Assembly: GCA_037974665.1 (NCBI GenBank)
Contig: CM075771.1
Coordinates: 17,519,425 to 17,583,424 of the forward strand
DNA length: 64,000 nucleotides
Source: Ehretia macrophylla
Taxonomy: Eukaryota; Streptophyta; Magnoliopsida; Boraginales; Ehretiaceae
Direction of reading: 5' to 3'
Shown: piece after piece, positions 1 through 10,949 of the stretch
Position numbering within the stretch: position 1 is the stretch's first letter
Layout: every line of letters starts with the position of its first letter
Made by a program: the position numbers and the translations under genes
The notes under the pieces: model-generated
Database searches by the model: none
Told to the model about the DNA's origin: nothing
The model's input: the letters and a program-made list of their open reading frames with translations, nothing else

Positions 1-354
1 GCGCACAGTATACCGTTGGAAAGCACTCCGAGAGCTCTACGACATGGGCAACAATCCTGCTCGGCATCACCTATTTTCGGAGTCCAAAATCGAACGTTTT
101 CATCAGTTTCGGGACACTTTTCTTCTTTTGCGCTACTTTTCTGTCCTGGATCGTACGTCGTGATCCGCGAAAAAGACGACAACCTAATCCATCACATTTC
201 TATTACCAAATCCCACAGCACCTTGGGCAAGACAACATTGCTTCCCGTAGTGGCTCGGGCCGCAAACCGAGGGCGTCGGTCTTAGGACCAGGTCTCCGTC
301 GCTACGGTGCCCATAACTTTTGATCCGTATGGAGTTAGGCGGCACACAACATAC

Positions 355-377
355 CGTTGGAAAGCTCTCCGAGAGCT
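355..377. other. Dyad motif next to CGTTGGAAA (example copy, present in most monomers)
   Basis: CGTTGGAAA lies at 355-363, directly overlapping the perfect inverted repeat AGCTCTC (363-369) - C - GAGAGCT (371-377). The same arrangement is visible in the large majority of monomers, although individual copies have substitutions in one arm. Short dyads are a known property of many centromeric satellites and may extrude as small hairpins; any role here is inference. Confidence 0.75.
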
Positions 378-661
378 CAACGATGTGGGCAAAAAGACTG
401 CTTGTCTGCGCCTATTTTCGGAGCCCAAAATCGAACATTTTCATTAGTTTCGGGACATTTTTATTCTTTTGCGCTGTTTTTCCGTTCTGAAACGTATGTC
501 GTGAGCCGCGAAAAGAACACAACCTAATCCATCATATTTCTATTACCGAATCCCATTCCACTTAGGGCAAGACAACTTCACTTCACGTAGAAGCTAGGCC
601 CGCAAACCGAGGGCGTGGGGCTTAAGACTAGGTCTCTGTTGCTCCGGTGCCCATAACTTTT

Positions 662-1002
662 GATCCGTAAGGAGTTACGCGGCGCACAGCATACCGTTAG
701 AAAGCTCTCCGAGAGCTCTACAACGGGGGCAGCAAGCCTCCATGATTGCGCCTATTTTGGGAGCCCAAAATCGAACGTTTTCATCAGTTTCTGGACATTT
801 TTCTTCTTTTGCGTTATTTTTTCGTCCCGGATCGTACGTCGTGAGCCGCGAAAAGGACAACAACCTAATCCATCACATTTCTATTACCGAATCCCATGGC
901 ACCTTGGGCAAGACAACTTCGCTTCACGTAGAGGCTGGGCCCGCACACCGAGGTCGTGGGGCTTTGGACAAGGTCTCCATCGCACCGGTGCCCATAACTT
1001 TT
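662..1002 (+). repeat. Representative satellite monomer (341 bp)
   Basis: Chosen as a reference unit, counted from GATCCG. Positions 34-42 carry the CGTTGGAAA 9-mer (CGTTAGAAA in this copy). Positions 42-56 are the 15-bp dyad AGCTCTC-C-GAGAGCT, followed by a SacI-type GAGCTC. Positions 90-110 hold CCTATTTTSGGAGCCCAAAA. Positions about 137-168 are the T/C-rich tract interrupted by GCGYTRTTTT. Positions 170-179 are ATCGTACGTC. Then follow the AATCCATCACATTTC block, CACCTTGGGCAAGACAAC, and a G-rich stretch ending near CCATAACTTTT. Because 341 is not a multiple of 3, reading frame shifts at every unit. There is no plausible promoter or ATG-started conserved frame. Confidence 0.93.
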
Positions 1003-2680
1003 GATCCGTAAGGAGTTACGCGGCACACAGCATACCGTTGGAAAGCTCTCCGAGAGCTCTACGATGGATGCATCAAGCCTACTTGGCCGCGCCTATTTTC
1101 GAAGCCCAAAATCGAACACTTTCATCAGTTTCGAGATATTTTTCTTCTTTTGCGGTGTTTTTCCGTCCCGGATCGTATGTCGTGAGCCACGAAAAGGTAG
1201 ACTTCCTAATCCATAAAATTTTTATTACCAAATCCCACGCCACCTTGGGCAAGACAACATCGCTTCCCGTAGTGGCTGGGGCCGCAAACCGAGGGCGTGG
1301 GGCTTAGGACTAGGTCTCCGTCGCTCTGGTGCCCATAACTTTTGATCCGTAAGGAGTTATGTGGCGCATAGCATACCGTTCGGAAGTTATCCAAGAGTTC
1401 TACGACGGGGGCAGTCATCCTTCCCTACTGTGCCTGTTTTCGGAGCCCAAAATCAAACATTTTCATCAGTTTTCGGACACTTTTCTTCTTTTGAGCTATT
1501 TTTCTGTCCCGGATCGTACGTCGTGAGCCGCGAAAAGGATGACAACCTATTCCATCACATTTCTATTACCGAATCCTATGCCATCTTGGGCAAGACAACT
1601 TCGTTTCACGTAGAGGCTGGACCCGCAAACCGAGGGCGTGGGGCTTAAGACCAGGTCTCCGTCGCTCCGGTGCCCATAACTTTTTATCTGTAAGGAATTA
1701 CGCGGCGCACAGCATAGAGTTGGAAAGCTATCCGAGAGCTCTACGATATGGGAAGCAAGCCTGCTCGACTGTGCCTCTTTTCGGAGCCCAAAATCCAACA
1801 TTTTCATCTGTTTCGTGACACTTTTCTTCTTTTGCGCTATTTTTTCATCCCGGATCGTACGTTGTGAGCCGCGAAAAGGACGACAACCGAATCCATCACA
1901 TTTCTATTACCGAATCCCATGCCACCTTGGGCAAGAAAACTTCGCTTCACGTAGAGTCTGGGCCCTCAAACCGAGGACGTGGGGTTTAGGACCAGGTCTC
2001 CATCGCTCCGGTGTCCATAATTTTTGATCCGCAAGGAGTTTTGCAGCACACAGCATACCGTTGGAAAGCTCTCCGAGAGCTCTACAACGGGGGCAGCAAG
2101 CTTGCTTGGCTGCACCTATTTTCGGTAATCAAAATCGAACGTTTTCATCAGTTTCTGGACAATTTTCTTCTTTTGCTCTATTTTTCCGTCTTGGATCGTA
2201 TGTCGTGAGCCGCGAAAAGGACGACAACCTAATCCATCACATTTCTATTACCGAATCCCACTGTACCTTAGGAAAGACAACTTCACTTTACGTAGAGGCT
2301 GGGCCCGCAAACCGAGGGCGTGGGGCTTGGGACCAGGTCTCCGTCACTCCGGTGACCATAACTTTTGATCCGTAAGGAGTTACGCAGTGCACAGCATACC
2401 GTTAGAAAGCTCTCCAAGAGCTCTACGACGGGGGTTGTAAGCATTCTCGGCTGCATCTATTTTCGAATCCCAAAATTGATCGTTTTCAACAGTTTCGTGA
2501 CACTTTTCTTCTTTTGCGCAATTTTTCCATCCCGGATTGTACGTCATGAGCCGCGAAACGAACGACAACCTAAACCATCACATTTCTATTACGGAATCCC
2601 ACGACATCTTGGGCAAGACAAATTCACTTCACGAAGAGGCTCAGCCCGCAAACTGATGGCTTGGGGCTTGGGTCCAGGTC

Positions 2681-2685
2681 TCCGT
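2681..2685. repeat. Left target-site duplication of element 1 (TCCGT)
   Basis: TCCGT immediately before the TGTCACGCCCC end is matched by TCTGT at 5073-5077 after the element (one mismatch). Removing the element plus one copy restores a normal satellite stretch GGTCTCCGT-CTCTCCGGTGCCC. This is the expected footprint of LTR-retrotransposon integration. Confidence 0.7.
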
Positions 2686-3629
2686 TGTCACGCCCCAACC
2701 CGGCCTATAAAGGTTAGACTAGGGTATGATCTAAACATTCAAGTCATGTCTCGTACTCAATCGTTCATGAAAGTTTAACTATTAGCGTCTCTCCTAGACT
2801 CCACAATTTTTCTGAAAAATTGGCAGCATAATGGTTGTAATTGGGCTCTTTAGTTTGACCTAGTTTTCTAAACGCCTCTAATTTCATTTGCAAGTAAGAT
2901 TACTATTTACAATCATTCGAAACGCCTACTAGTTATCTCGAAGTCTCGTTTGATTAATAACCTAACATGATACTATGTCTCGTTTGTTTGTTAATCCTCG
3001 TTATAAAAGTACTTGTTGATCTTAGCTTAACAATGAGTACCTGCTTAAAATTGGATAAGTTCATTTTACTTAATCCTTACCTGTTACTTCATAATTCTAT
3101 GATAGATACTATCCAATAACGATAGCAAAAACGACCATAGTAGTGTCTATCTAGTTATCATCAGTACAAGCCAAAATTAGACCCCAAATTACAACGGGGG
3201 TCTTTTACATTACAATAGCAAGCATCATAAGAAATGAAATAGTATTCAAGCAACATATTGTTCATAAAATGGCCATAGTCACGTAAGGCACGTAGGGCAA
3301 GCAATCATTCCAAGGAATCATCGTTAGGTACGTCGTCCTCGGGTATTTGTTCTTGGTCTTCTTCACCTGAGATGGAGGGTGAGTTCTTATGAACTCTGCG
3401 AGGAGGAACGAGAAATAAGTTTTGCAACTCATTTTCTGGTTCAACTTATGAAAAATCCTTTTTGCAAGCATGAATATATCACAAGTAAGTACATAATGTA
3501 ATGTAAAAGTAAAAGAACACAATTACCCGTCTTTTCTCCCTGAGGTCCTCTAGGAACCAAGCGATAGTACTTATACACATAGTGAAAAGGATACGGTGAG
3601 CTTTTGCTCTCAGTTCATTTCCAGTATCA

Positions 3630-3838
3630 GTTGTTGCAGCCGACTTCAAATCATCCCCTTATCACGCCAAATGGGTGTACTCCGGATGTACCCCAAAATC
3701 CTACGACCCAACTCTTCAAGGAAGTCTAGCCCCCAAGCGAGAGAGGGAATTGGACAATGGTAGTCACGGTTGTACTGGCAAGCCCGATGCCGCCCGGTGT
3801 GCATGAACGCTACCACGCTAGAATGAAAGGTTGCAACC
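3630..3838. other. Strongly conserved ~200 bp core block of element 1
   Basis: Runs from GTTGTTGCAGCCGACTTC to GGTTGCAACC. The same block is found at 16491-16588 (cut off), 22193-22400 and 49211-49418. It is conserved far better than the rest of the element (long runs are identical between elements 3 and 4). It includes TGTACTCCGGATGTACCCC, an imperfect dyad around TCCGGA. The reverse strand is open over the block in three elements, but no known protein is recognised. Confidence 0.7.
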
Positions 3839-4343
3839 AACAAGGCAAAAGGCTGTTACATACCGGATTTCATCTATCATCACATTCAAGCCAAAAATCT
3901 TGCCATGCATGTTTACAAAACTCATGAACACACATATATCACAAGTACAAAAGTAAAGATAGACATTTAAGGGCATGCATGTGGTTTTTTGAAAGATTTT
4001 CAAGAAGTTTTAGCCCTTACCTTAGCAAAACAACAAGAAGATGCACAAGACTCTTGATGGTTGCACAAGGTTGACTCTTTTCCTTGCTTAGCCGAGACAC
4101 CACTCGATTTTCTCTAATTTCCTAGCTTAGTAACCAAGTTCTTAGTAGGTGCATGTGGTTAGAACAAGAAGAAAAGAAATGGAAGCTAGCAAACTCACCT
4201 AAGCCTAAATGGAGGTTCAAAGAGCTTGCATGTGTGTTTCTTGCAACCTAGCTTGCTTAGTCGAGCTCCCTAGCTTCTTGCATGCCTTGATGAACCATGG
4301 AGTGATGAAGATAATCTATGGAGTGTAGAAACTCAGCCAAGGC

Positions 4344-4408
4344 CGAGAGAGAGAGAAGAAATGAGAGAGGAGTGAGAGGAAATGAAGGAAAATGAAAGAA
4401 AATGAAAG
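4344..4408. repeat. GA-rich low-complexity tract in element 1
   Basis: Purine-rich run of GAGAGAGAGAAGAAATGAGAG type followed by AATGAARGAA repeats. Equivalent tracts lie at about 24069-24135 in element 3 and 51088-51140 in element 4, so it is an inherited part of the LTR. Confidence 0.8.
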
Positions 4409-4712
4409 CTTGATGGGCATAGATGCTTGTGTTGGCCTTGAGCATGTAAATTTCAGACTTTTGTGTCTTCAAGAAGCATTTTGAATTATCTAGTATGGGC
4501 ATGGAGCTTGTGTCGAGAATATGGAGCTTTGAGGAGGGTTTTGAGCTAATTTTTTTTATTGTTTTGTGTCATAGAATTGTCATAGAATGTTTAGGAGTAG
4601 AATTTGAAATTAAATTGCATGCACAAAGCTCCTAGTGGTCGGCTAAAGATGTGCTCAAATCTGAATTTTTTGTCTTGTTCAAGACTTATTTTATTGTGTG
4701 TCTGGGACATGC

Positions 4713-4740
4713 AAAGAATAAAGAATAAAGAATAAAGAAT
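4713..4740. repeat. (AAAGAAT)4 microsatellite in element 1
   Basis: Four perfect copies of the heptamer AAAGAAT. A degraded relative (GGAATAAAGAATAAGAATAA) is at about 51463-51487 in element 4. It includes AATAAA strings that could serve as a poly(A) signal if the LTR reads in this direction, but this is only a sequence resemblance. Confidence 0.85.
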
Positions 4741-4867
4741 ATATAGCTTTTGATGCAATTTTGTCTTCTAGTGCATTGACTTAGCATTTTAATATTAGTT
4801 AGTGGGATTTGTAGGATTAATTAATGACCTAGTGCTTCGTGTAAGATGCTTTCTTGATTAGCGTGAG

Positions 4868-5072
4868 GGCACGCTTTCCTAGGTTTTGGGCACGAACTAC
4901 GAGACGGGTGCACGTTTCCCAAGTAAATGCATGCAACCCTAAATTAATGCACGTAATTCAACGCAAGGCACACAAAATGAAACACAATTCTTAAATCTAG
5001 GTCAAGGCACGCAAATCTAGGTTAGAGCACACGAAACGAGGTATTGCACGCAAATCGAGGTCGGGCCTTACA
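4868..5072. repeat. Degenerate ~20 bp GGCACG/AGGTCA microrepeats, 3' end of element 1
   Basis: Irregular tandem repetition of a GGCACGCAAATCTAGGTC-like unit of roughly 20 bp up to the element terminus. Homologous longer stretches end elements 3 and 4. Confidence 0.75.
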
Positions 5073-7024
5073 TCTGTCTCTCCGGTGCCCATAACTTTTG
5101 ATCCATAAGGAGTTACGCGGCGCACAACATACCATTGGAAAGCTTTCCGAGAGCTCTACGATGGGGGCAACAAGCTTGCTTGGTTAAGCCTGTTTTCGGA
5201 GCCCAAAAATGAACGTTTTCATCAGTTTCAGGACACTTTTCCTCTTATGCACTATTTTTCTGACCCGGATCGTACGTCGTGAGCCGCGAAAAGAACGACA
5301 ACCTAATCCATCACATTTCTATTACCAAATCCGACGGCACCTTGGGAAAGACAACTTCACTTCACGTAGAGGCTGGGCCCGCAAACCGAGGGCGTGGGGC
5401 TTGGGACCAGGTGTCCGTCGCTCCGGTGCCCATAACTTTTGATTCGTTAGGAGTTACGCGGCGCACAGCATACCGTTGGAAAGCTCTGCGAGAGCTCTAC
5501 AATGGGGGCAGCAAACATGCTCGGCTGCCCTTATTTTCGTAGCCCAAAATCGAACATTTTTATCAGTTTCGTGTCACTTTTCTTCTTTTACACTGTTTTT
5601 TCGTCCTGGAACATACGTCGTGAGCCGTGAAAAGGACGACAACCTAATCCATTACATTTCTATTACCGAATAACATGCCACCTTGGGCAAGAAAACTTTG
5701 ATTCACATAGAGGTTGGGCCTGCAAACTAAGGGCGTGGGGCTTATGACCAGGTCTCCGTCGCTCCGGTGCCCGTAACTTTTGATTTGTAAGGAGTTACGC
5801 GGCGCACAGCATACAGTTGTAAAGCTCTCCGAGAGCTCTACGATGGGGGCAGCAAGCCTGCTAGGTTGCACCTATTTTCGAAGCCCAAAATCAAACGTTT
5901 TCTTCAGTTTTTGGATACTTTTCTTCTTTTGCGTTGTTTTTCTGTCCCGAATCGCACGTCGTGAGTCGCATAAAGGACGACAACCTAATCCATCACATTT
6001 CTATTACCAAGTCCAATGGCACTTTGGGCAAGACAACTTCACTTCACGCAGAGATTGGGCCCGTAAACCGAGGGCGTGGGCTTAGAACCAAGTCTCCATC
6101 GCTCCGGTGCCTATAACTTTTGATCCGTAAGGAGTTACGCGGCGCATAGTATACCTTTGGAAAGTTCTCCGAGAGCTCTACGATGGGGGCTGCCAGATTG
6201 CCCAGTTTCGCCTATATTTGGAGCCCAAAATCGAACATTTTCATCCATTTCGGGACACTTTTCTTCTTTTACGCTGTTTTTCAGTCCTGGATCGTACGTC
6301 GTGAGCCGCGAAATGGACAACAACCTAATCCATCACATTTTTATTACCGAATCCTAGGCTACCTTGGGCAAGACAACTTCGCTTCACGTAGAGGCTGGGC
6401 CTACAAACTGAGGGCGTAGGGTTTAGGACCAGGTCTCCGTCGCTCCGGTGCCCATAACTTTTGATCCATAAAGAGTTTCGCGGCGCACAGCATACCGTTG
6501 GAAAGCTCTCCGAGAGCTCTACGATGGGGGCATCAAGCCTGCTCGACTGCGCTTGTTTTTGGAGCCCAAAATTTAACATTATCATCAGTTTCGCGACACT
6601 TTTCTTCATTTGTGCTGTTTTTTCGTTCCGGATCGAACGTCGTGAGCCACGAAAAGGACGACAACCTAATCCATCACATTTCTATTACCGAATCCCACTG
6701 CAACTTGGGCAAGACAACTTCACTTCACGTAGAGGTTAGGCTCGTAAACCAAGGGTGTGGGGCTTGGGACCAAGTCTCCGTCGCTCCCGTGCCCATAACT
6801 TTTGATCCGTAAGGAGTTACGCGGCGCACAACATACCGTTAGAAAGCTCTCCAAGAGCTCTATAACAGGGGCAGTAATCCTCCTTAGCTGCGCCTATTTT
6901 TGGAGCCTCAAATTGAACGTTTTCATCAGTTTCTGGACACTTTTCTTCTTTTGCGCTGTTTTTCTGTCCCGGATCATACGTCGTGAGCCACGAAAAGGAC
7001 GACAACCTAATCCATCACATTTCT

Positions 7025-7088
7025 ATTACCGAATCCCACGCCACCTTGGGCAAGACATTACCAAATCCCATGCCACCTTGGGCAAGAC
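7025..7088 (+). repeat. 32-bp tandem duplication inside a monomer
   Basis: The segment ATTACCRAATCCCAYGCCAC...GGCAAGAC occurs twice head to tail (7025-7056 and 7057-7088), making this monomer about 32 bp longer than usual. The copies differ at two positions, so the duplication is not brand new or one copy has since converted. Confidence 0.85.
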
Positions 7089-10000
7089 AACTTTGCTTCC
7101 CGTAGAGGCTGGGGCCGCAAATCGTGGGCGTGGGGCTTAGGACCAGGTCTCCGTCACTCCGGTGCCCATAACTTTTGATGTGTAAGGTGTTACGCGGTGC
7201 ACAGCATACCATTGGAAAGCTCTCCGAGAGTACTTTACAACGAGGGCAGCAAGCCTGCTTGCCAGCACCTGTTTTCGGAGCCCAAAATTGAACGTTTTCA
7301 TCAGTTTCGGGCCACTTTTCATCTTTTGTGCTATTTTTCCGTCCTGAATCATACGTCGTTAGCCGCGAAAAGGACGACAACCTAATCCATTACATTTCTA
7401 TTACTGAATCCCACACCACCTTGGGCAAGACAACTTCGTTTCACGTAGAGGCTGGGCCCGCAAACCAAGGGCGTGGGGCTTAGGATCAGGTCTCCGTCGC
7501 TCCAGTACCCATAACTTTAGATTCGTAAGGAGTTACGCGGCGCACAGCATACTGTTGCAAAGCTCTCCGAGAGCCCTACGACGGGGGTAGCAAGCCTGCA
7601 ATGTAGCGCCTATTTTTGGAGCCCAAAATCGAACATTTTTATCAGTTTTGGGACACTTTTCTTGTTTTGCGCTGTTTTTTCGTCCTGGATCGTACGTCGT
7701 GAGTCGCAAAAAGGACGACAAGCAATCCATCACATTGCTATTACCGAATCCCACGCCTCCTTGGGCAAGACAACTTCACTTCACGTAGAGGCTGGGCCCG
7801 CAAACCGAGGGCGTGGGGCTTGGGACCAGGTATTCGTCGCTCTGGTGCCCATAACTTTTGATCTGTAAGGAGTTACGTGTCGCACAGCATACCGTTGGAA
7901 GGCTCTCCGAGAGCTCTACGACAGGGGCAACAAGCCTGCTTGGCTGTGCCTATTTTCAGAACCCAAAATCATACATTTTCATCAGTTTCGTGATATTTTT
8001 CTCATTTTGCGCTGTTTTTTAGGCCTGGATCGTACTTCGTGAGCCGCGAAATGACGACAACCTAATCCATCACATTTCTATTACCAAATCCCACGCCACC
8101 TTGGGCAAGACAACATCGCTTCCCGTAGTGGCTGGGGCTGCAAACCGAGGGCGTGGGGCTTAGGACCAGGTCTCCGTCGCTCCGTTGCCCATAACTTTTG
8201 ATCCGTAAGGAGTTACGCGGCGCACCGCATACCGTTGGGAAGTTATCCGAGAGCCCTACGACGGGGGTAGCCAGCCTGCCCAACTGCGCCTGTTTTTGGA
8301 GCCCAAAATCGAACATTTTCATCAGTTTCCGGACACTTTTCTTCTTTTGAGCTGTTTTTCCATCCCGGATTGTACGCCGCGAGCCACGAAAAGGACGAAA
8401 ACCTAATCCATCACATTTCTATTACCGAATCCTTGGCCACCTTGGGCAAGACAACTTCGATTCACGTAGTGGCTAGGCCCGAAAACTGTGGTCGTAGGGC
8501 TTAGGAACAAGGCTCCGTCGCTCCGATACCCATAACTTTTGATCCGTAAGGAGTTACGCAGCGCACAACATACTGTTGAAAAGCTCACCGAGAGCTCTAC
8601 GGTAGGGGCAGCAAGCCTGCTCAGCTGTGCCGATTCTCAGAGACCAAAATCCAACATTTTCATCAGTTTCGGTACACTTGTCTTCTTTTGCGCTATTTTT
8701 TCATCCCGGATCGTACGTCGTGAGCCGCGAAAAGGACGACAACCTAATTCATCACATTTCTATTATCGAATCCCATGACACCTTGGGCAAGACAACTTCG
8801 CTTCATGTAGAGGCTCAGCCCGCAAACCGAGGCCGTGGGGCTTAGGACCAGGTCTCCGTCGCTCTGGTGCTAATAACTTTTGATCCGTAAGGAGTTACGC
8901 GGCGCACAACATACCGTTGGAAAGTTCTCCGAGAGCTCTACGACCGGAGCAGCAAGCCTTCTCGGTTGCACCTATTTTTTATGCCCAAAATCGAACATTT
9001 TCATCAGTTTCAGGATACTTTTCTTCTTTTGCACTGATTTTTCGTCACGGATTATACGTCGTGAGTTGCAAAAAAGACGACAACCTAATCCATCACATTT
9101 CTTTTACCGAATCCCACTCCACCTTTGGCAAGACAACTTCGGTTCACGTAGAGGCTGGGCCCGCAAACCGAGGGTGTGGGGCTTAGAACCAGCTCTCCGT
9201 CGCTCCGGTGCTTATAACTTTTGATCCGTAAGGAGTTACGCGACGCACAGCATACCGTTGGAAAGCTCGCCGAGAGCTCTACGACCGGATCAGCAAGCCT
9301 GCTTGGTTGCACCTATTTTCAATGATCACAATCGAACATTTTCATCACATTCGGGATACTTTTCTTCTTTTGCGCTGTTTTTCCGTCAAGGATCATATGT
9401 CGTGAGCCGCGAAAAAGACGACAACCTAATCCATCACATTTCTATTACCGAATCCCACGCCACCTTGGGCAAGACAACATCGCTTCCCGTAGTGGCTGAG
9501 CCCGCAAACCGAGGGCGTGGGGCTTAGGATCAGGTCTCCGTCGCTCCGGTGCCCATAACTTTTGATCCGTAAGGAGTTACGCGGCGCACAGCATACCGTT
9601 GGAAAGCTCTCCGAGATCTCTACCACGGGGGAATCAAACCTCCTCGACTGCGCCTGTTTTCGGAGCCCAAAATTGAACATTTTTATCAGTTTCTGGATAC
9701 TTTTCTTCTTTTGGGCTGTTTTTCTGTCCCGAATCGTACGTCGTGAGCCGGGAAAAGGACGACAACCTAATCCATCACAATTCTATTACCAAATCCTTGG
9801 CCACCTTGGGCAAGACTATTTCACTTTACCTAGAGGCTGGGCCGACAAACCGAGGGCGTGGGGCTTGGGAGCAGGTCTCCGTCGCTCCAGTGCCTATAAC
9901 TTTTGATCCGTAAGGAGTTACACGACGCACAACATAATGTTGGAAAGCTCTCCGAGAGCTCTATGACAGGGGCAGCAAGCCAGCTAGGCTGTGCCTATTT

Positions 10001-10949
10001 TCAGAGATAAAATCGAACATTTTCATCAATTTTGGGACACTTTTCTTCTTTTGAGCTGTTTTTCTGTCCCGAATCGTACATCGTGAGCCGCGAAAAGGAT
10101 GACAGCCTAATCCATCACATTTCTAATACCGAATCCCATGGCACCTTGGGCAAGACAACTTCGCTTCACGTAGAGGTTGGCCCGCAAACTGAGGGCGTGG
10201 GGCTTAGGACCAGGTCTCCGTCGCTCTGGTGCCTATAACTTTTGATCCGTAAGGATTTACGTGCGCACAGCATACCGTTGGAAAGCTCGCCGAGAGCTCT
10301 ACGACCGGAGCGGCAAGCCAACTTGGTTGCACCTATTTTTGAAGATCACAATCGAATGTTTTTATCAGTTTCGGGACACTTTTCTTTTTTTGCACTATTT
10401 TTTCCATCAAGGATCGTACGTCGTGAGCCACGAAAAGGACAACAACCTAATCCATCACATTTCTATTACCGAATCCCACGCCACCTTGGGCAAGAGAACT
10501 TCGCTTCACGTGGAGGCTGGGCACGAAAACCGAGGGCGTGCGGCTTGGGACCAAGTCTCCGTTGCTCTGGTGCCCATAACTTTTGATTCGTAAGGAGTTA
10601 TGTGGTGCACAGCATACCGTTGGAAGTCTCTCAGAGAGCTCTACGACGGGGTCAAAATGCTTGCCCAGCTACGCCTATTTTCAGGGCCCAAAATCGAACG
10701 TTTTCATCAATTTTGGGACATTTTTCTTCTTTTGCGCTGTTTTTTCGTCCCGGATCGTACATAGTGAGCTGCGAAAAGGACGATAACCTAATCCATCACA
10801 TTTCTATTATCAAATCCCATGGTACATTGGGCAAGACAACTTCGCTTCACGTAGAGGCTGGGCCCGCAAACCGAGGGCGTGGGGCTTGGGACCAGGTCTC
10901 CGTCGCTCCGGTGCCCATAATTTTTGATCCGTAAGGAGTTACGCGGCAC

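Larger units (their letters stand above)
1..2685 (+). repeat. 341-bp satellite array, block 1 (~8 monomers)
   Basis: Head-to-tail copies of one ~341 bp monomer. The landmark GATCCGTAAGG recurs at 322 (as GATCCGTATGG), 662, 1003 and 1344, giving spacings of 340, 341 and 341. Each monomer repeats the same order of landmarks: GATCCGTAAGGAGTTACG, CGTTGGAAA, the dyad AGCTCTCCGAGAGCT, a GCCTATTTTCGGAGCCC segment, a T/C-rich tract, GGATCGTACGTCGTGAGCC, CTAATCCATCACATTTC, CACCTTGGGCAAGACAAC, and GGGCGTGGGGCTTAGG. The block begins mid-monomer at the window edge and is interrupted by LTR-like element 1 inside GGTCTCCGT. Monomers differ by scattered substitutions, visually about 10-20%. No gene is seen here. 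Confidence 0.96.
2686..5072 (+). mobile_element. LTR-like element 1 (2387 bp, internally deleted solo LTR)
   Basis: Non-satellite insertion beginning TGTCACGCCCCAACCC and ending CGGGCCTTACA, flanked by TCCGT/TCTGT. It is clearly homologous along most of its length to elements 3 (21250-24974) and 4 (48165-52051). It contains no second copy of its own terminal sequence, no primer-binding site plus coding interior, and no reverse transcriptase, integrase or gag-like frame, so it behaves as a solo LTR or LTR-only non-autonomous element. Relative to element 3 it lacks about 1162 bp; the junction is at the GCAAC near 3833-3837. It keeps an AAAGAAT microsatellite (4713-4740) and a GA-rich tract (4344-4408). 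Strand is given as read; true transcriptional orientation is unproven. Confidence 0.8.

Noticed and set aside
355-371. CENP-B box
   Set aside because: Only CGTTGGAAA matches; the essential TTCG and CGGG elements are missing.
882-895. Possible Pol III B-box-like string in each monomer (ACCGAATCCC)
   Set aside because: Only part of GGTTCGANNCC matches, with no A box at a suitable distance and no tRNA fold.
944-970. G-quadruplex in the GAGGGCGTGGGGCTTAGG region
   Set aside because: Usually only two or three runs of three or more G within reach; no clear four-run motif in the consensus.
660-1004. Recurrent ~114-codon forward open frames, one per monomer
   Set aside because: They begin at TTG rather than ATG, end at the next monomer boundary, recur because the DNA is a tandem repeat, and have no recognisable domain. 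341 bp is not a multiple of three, and several overlapping frames are equally open.
2706-2712. TATAAAG as an LTR promoter TATA box
   Set aside because: It lies only about 20 bp inside the element's end and is not preserved in element 4, so there is no support for a U3 promoter there.
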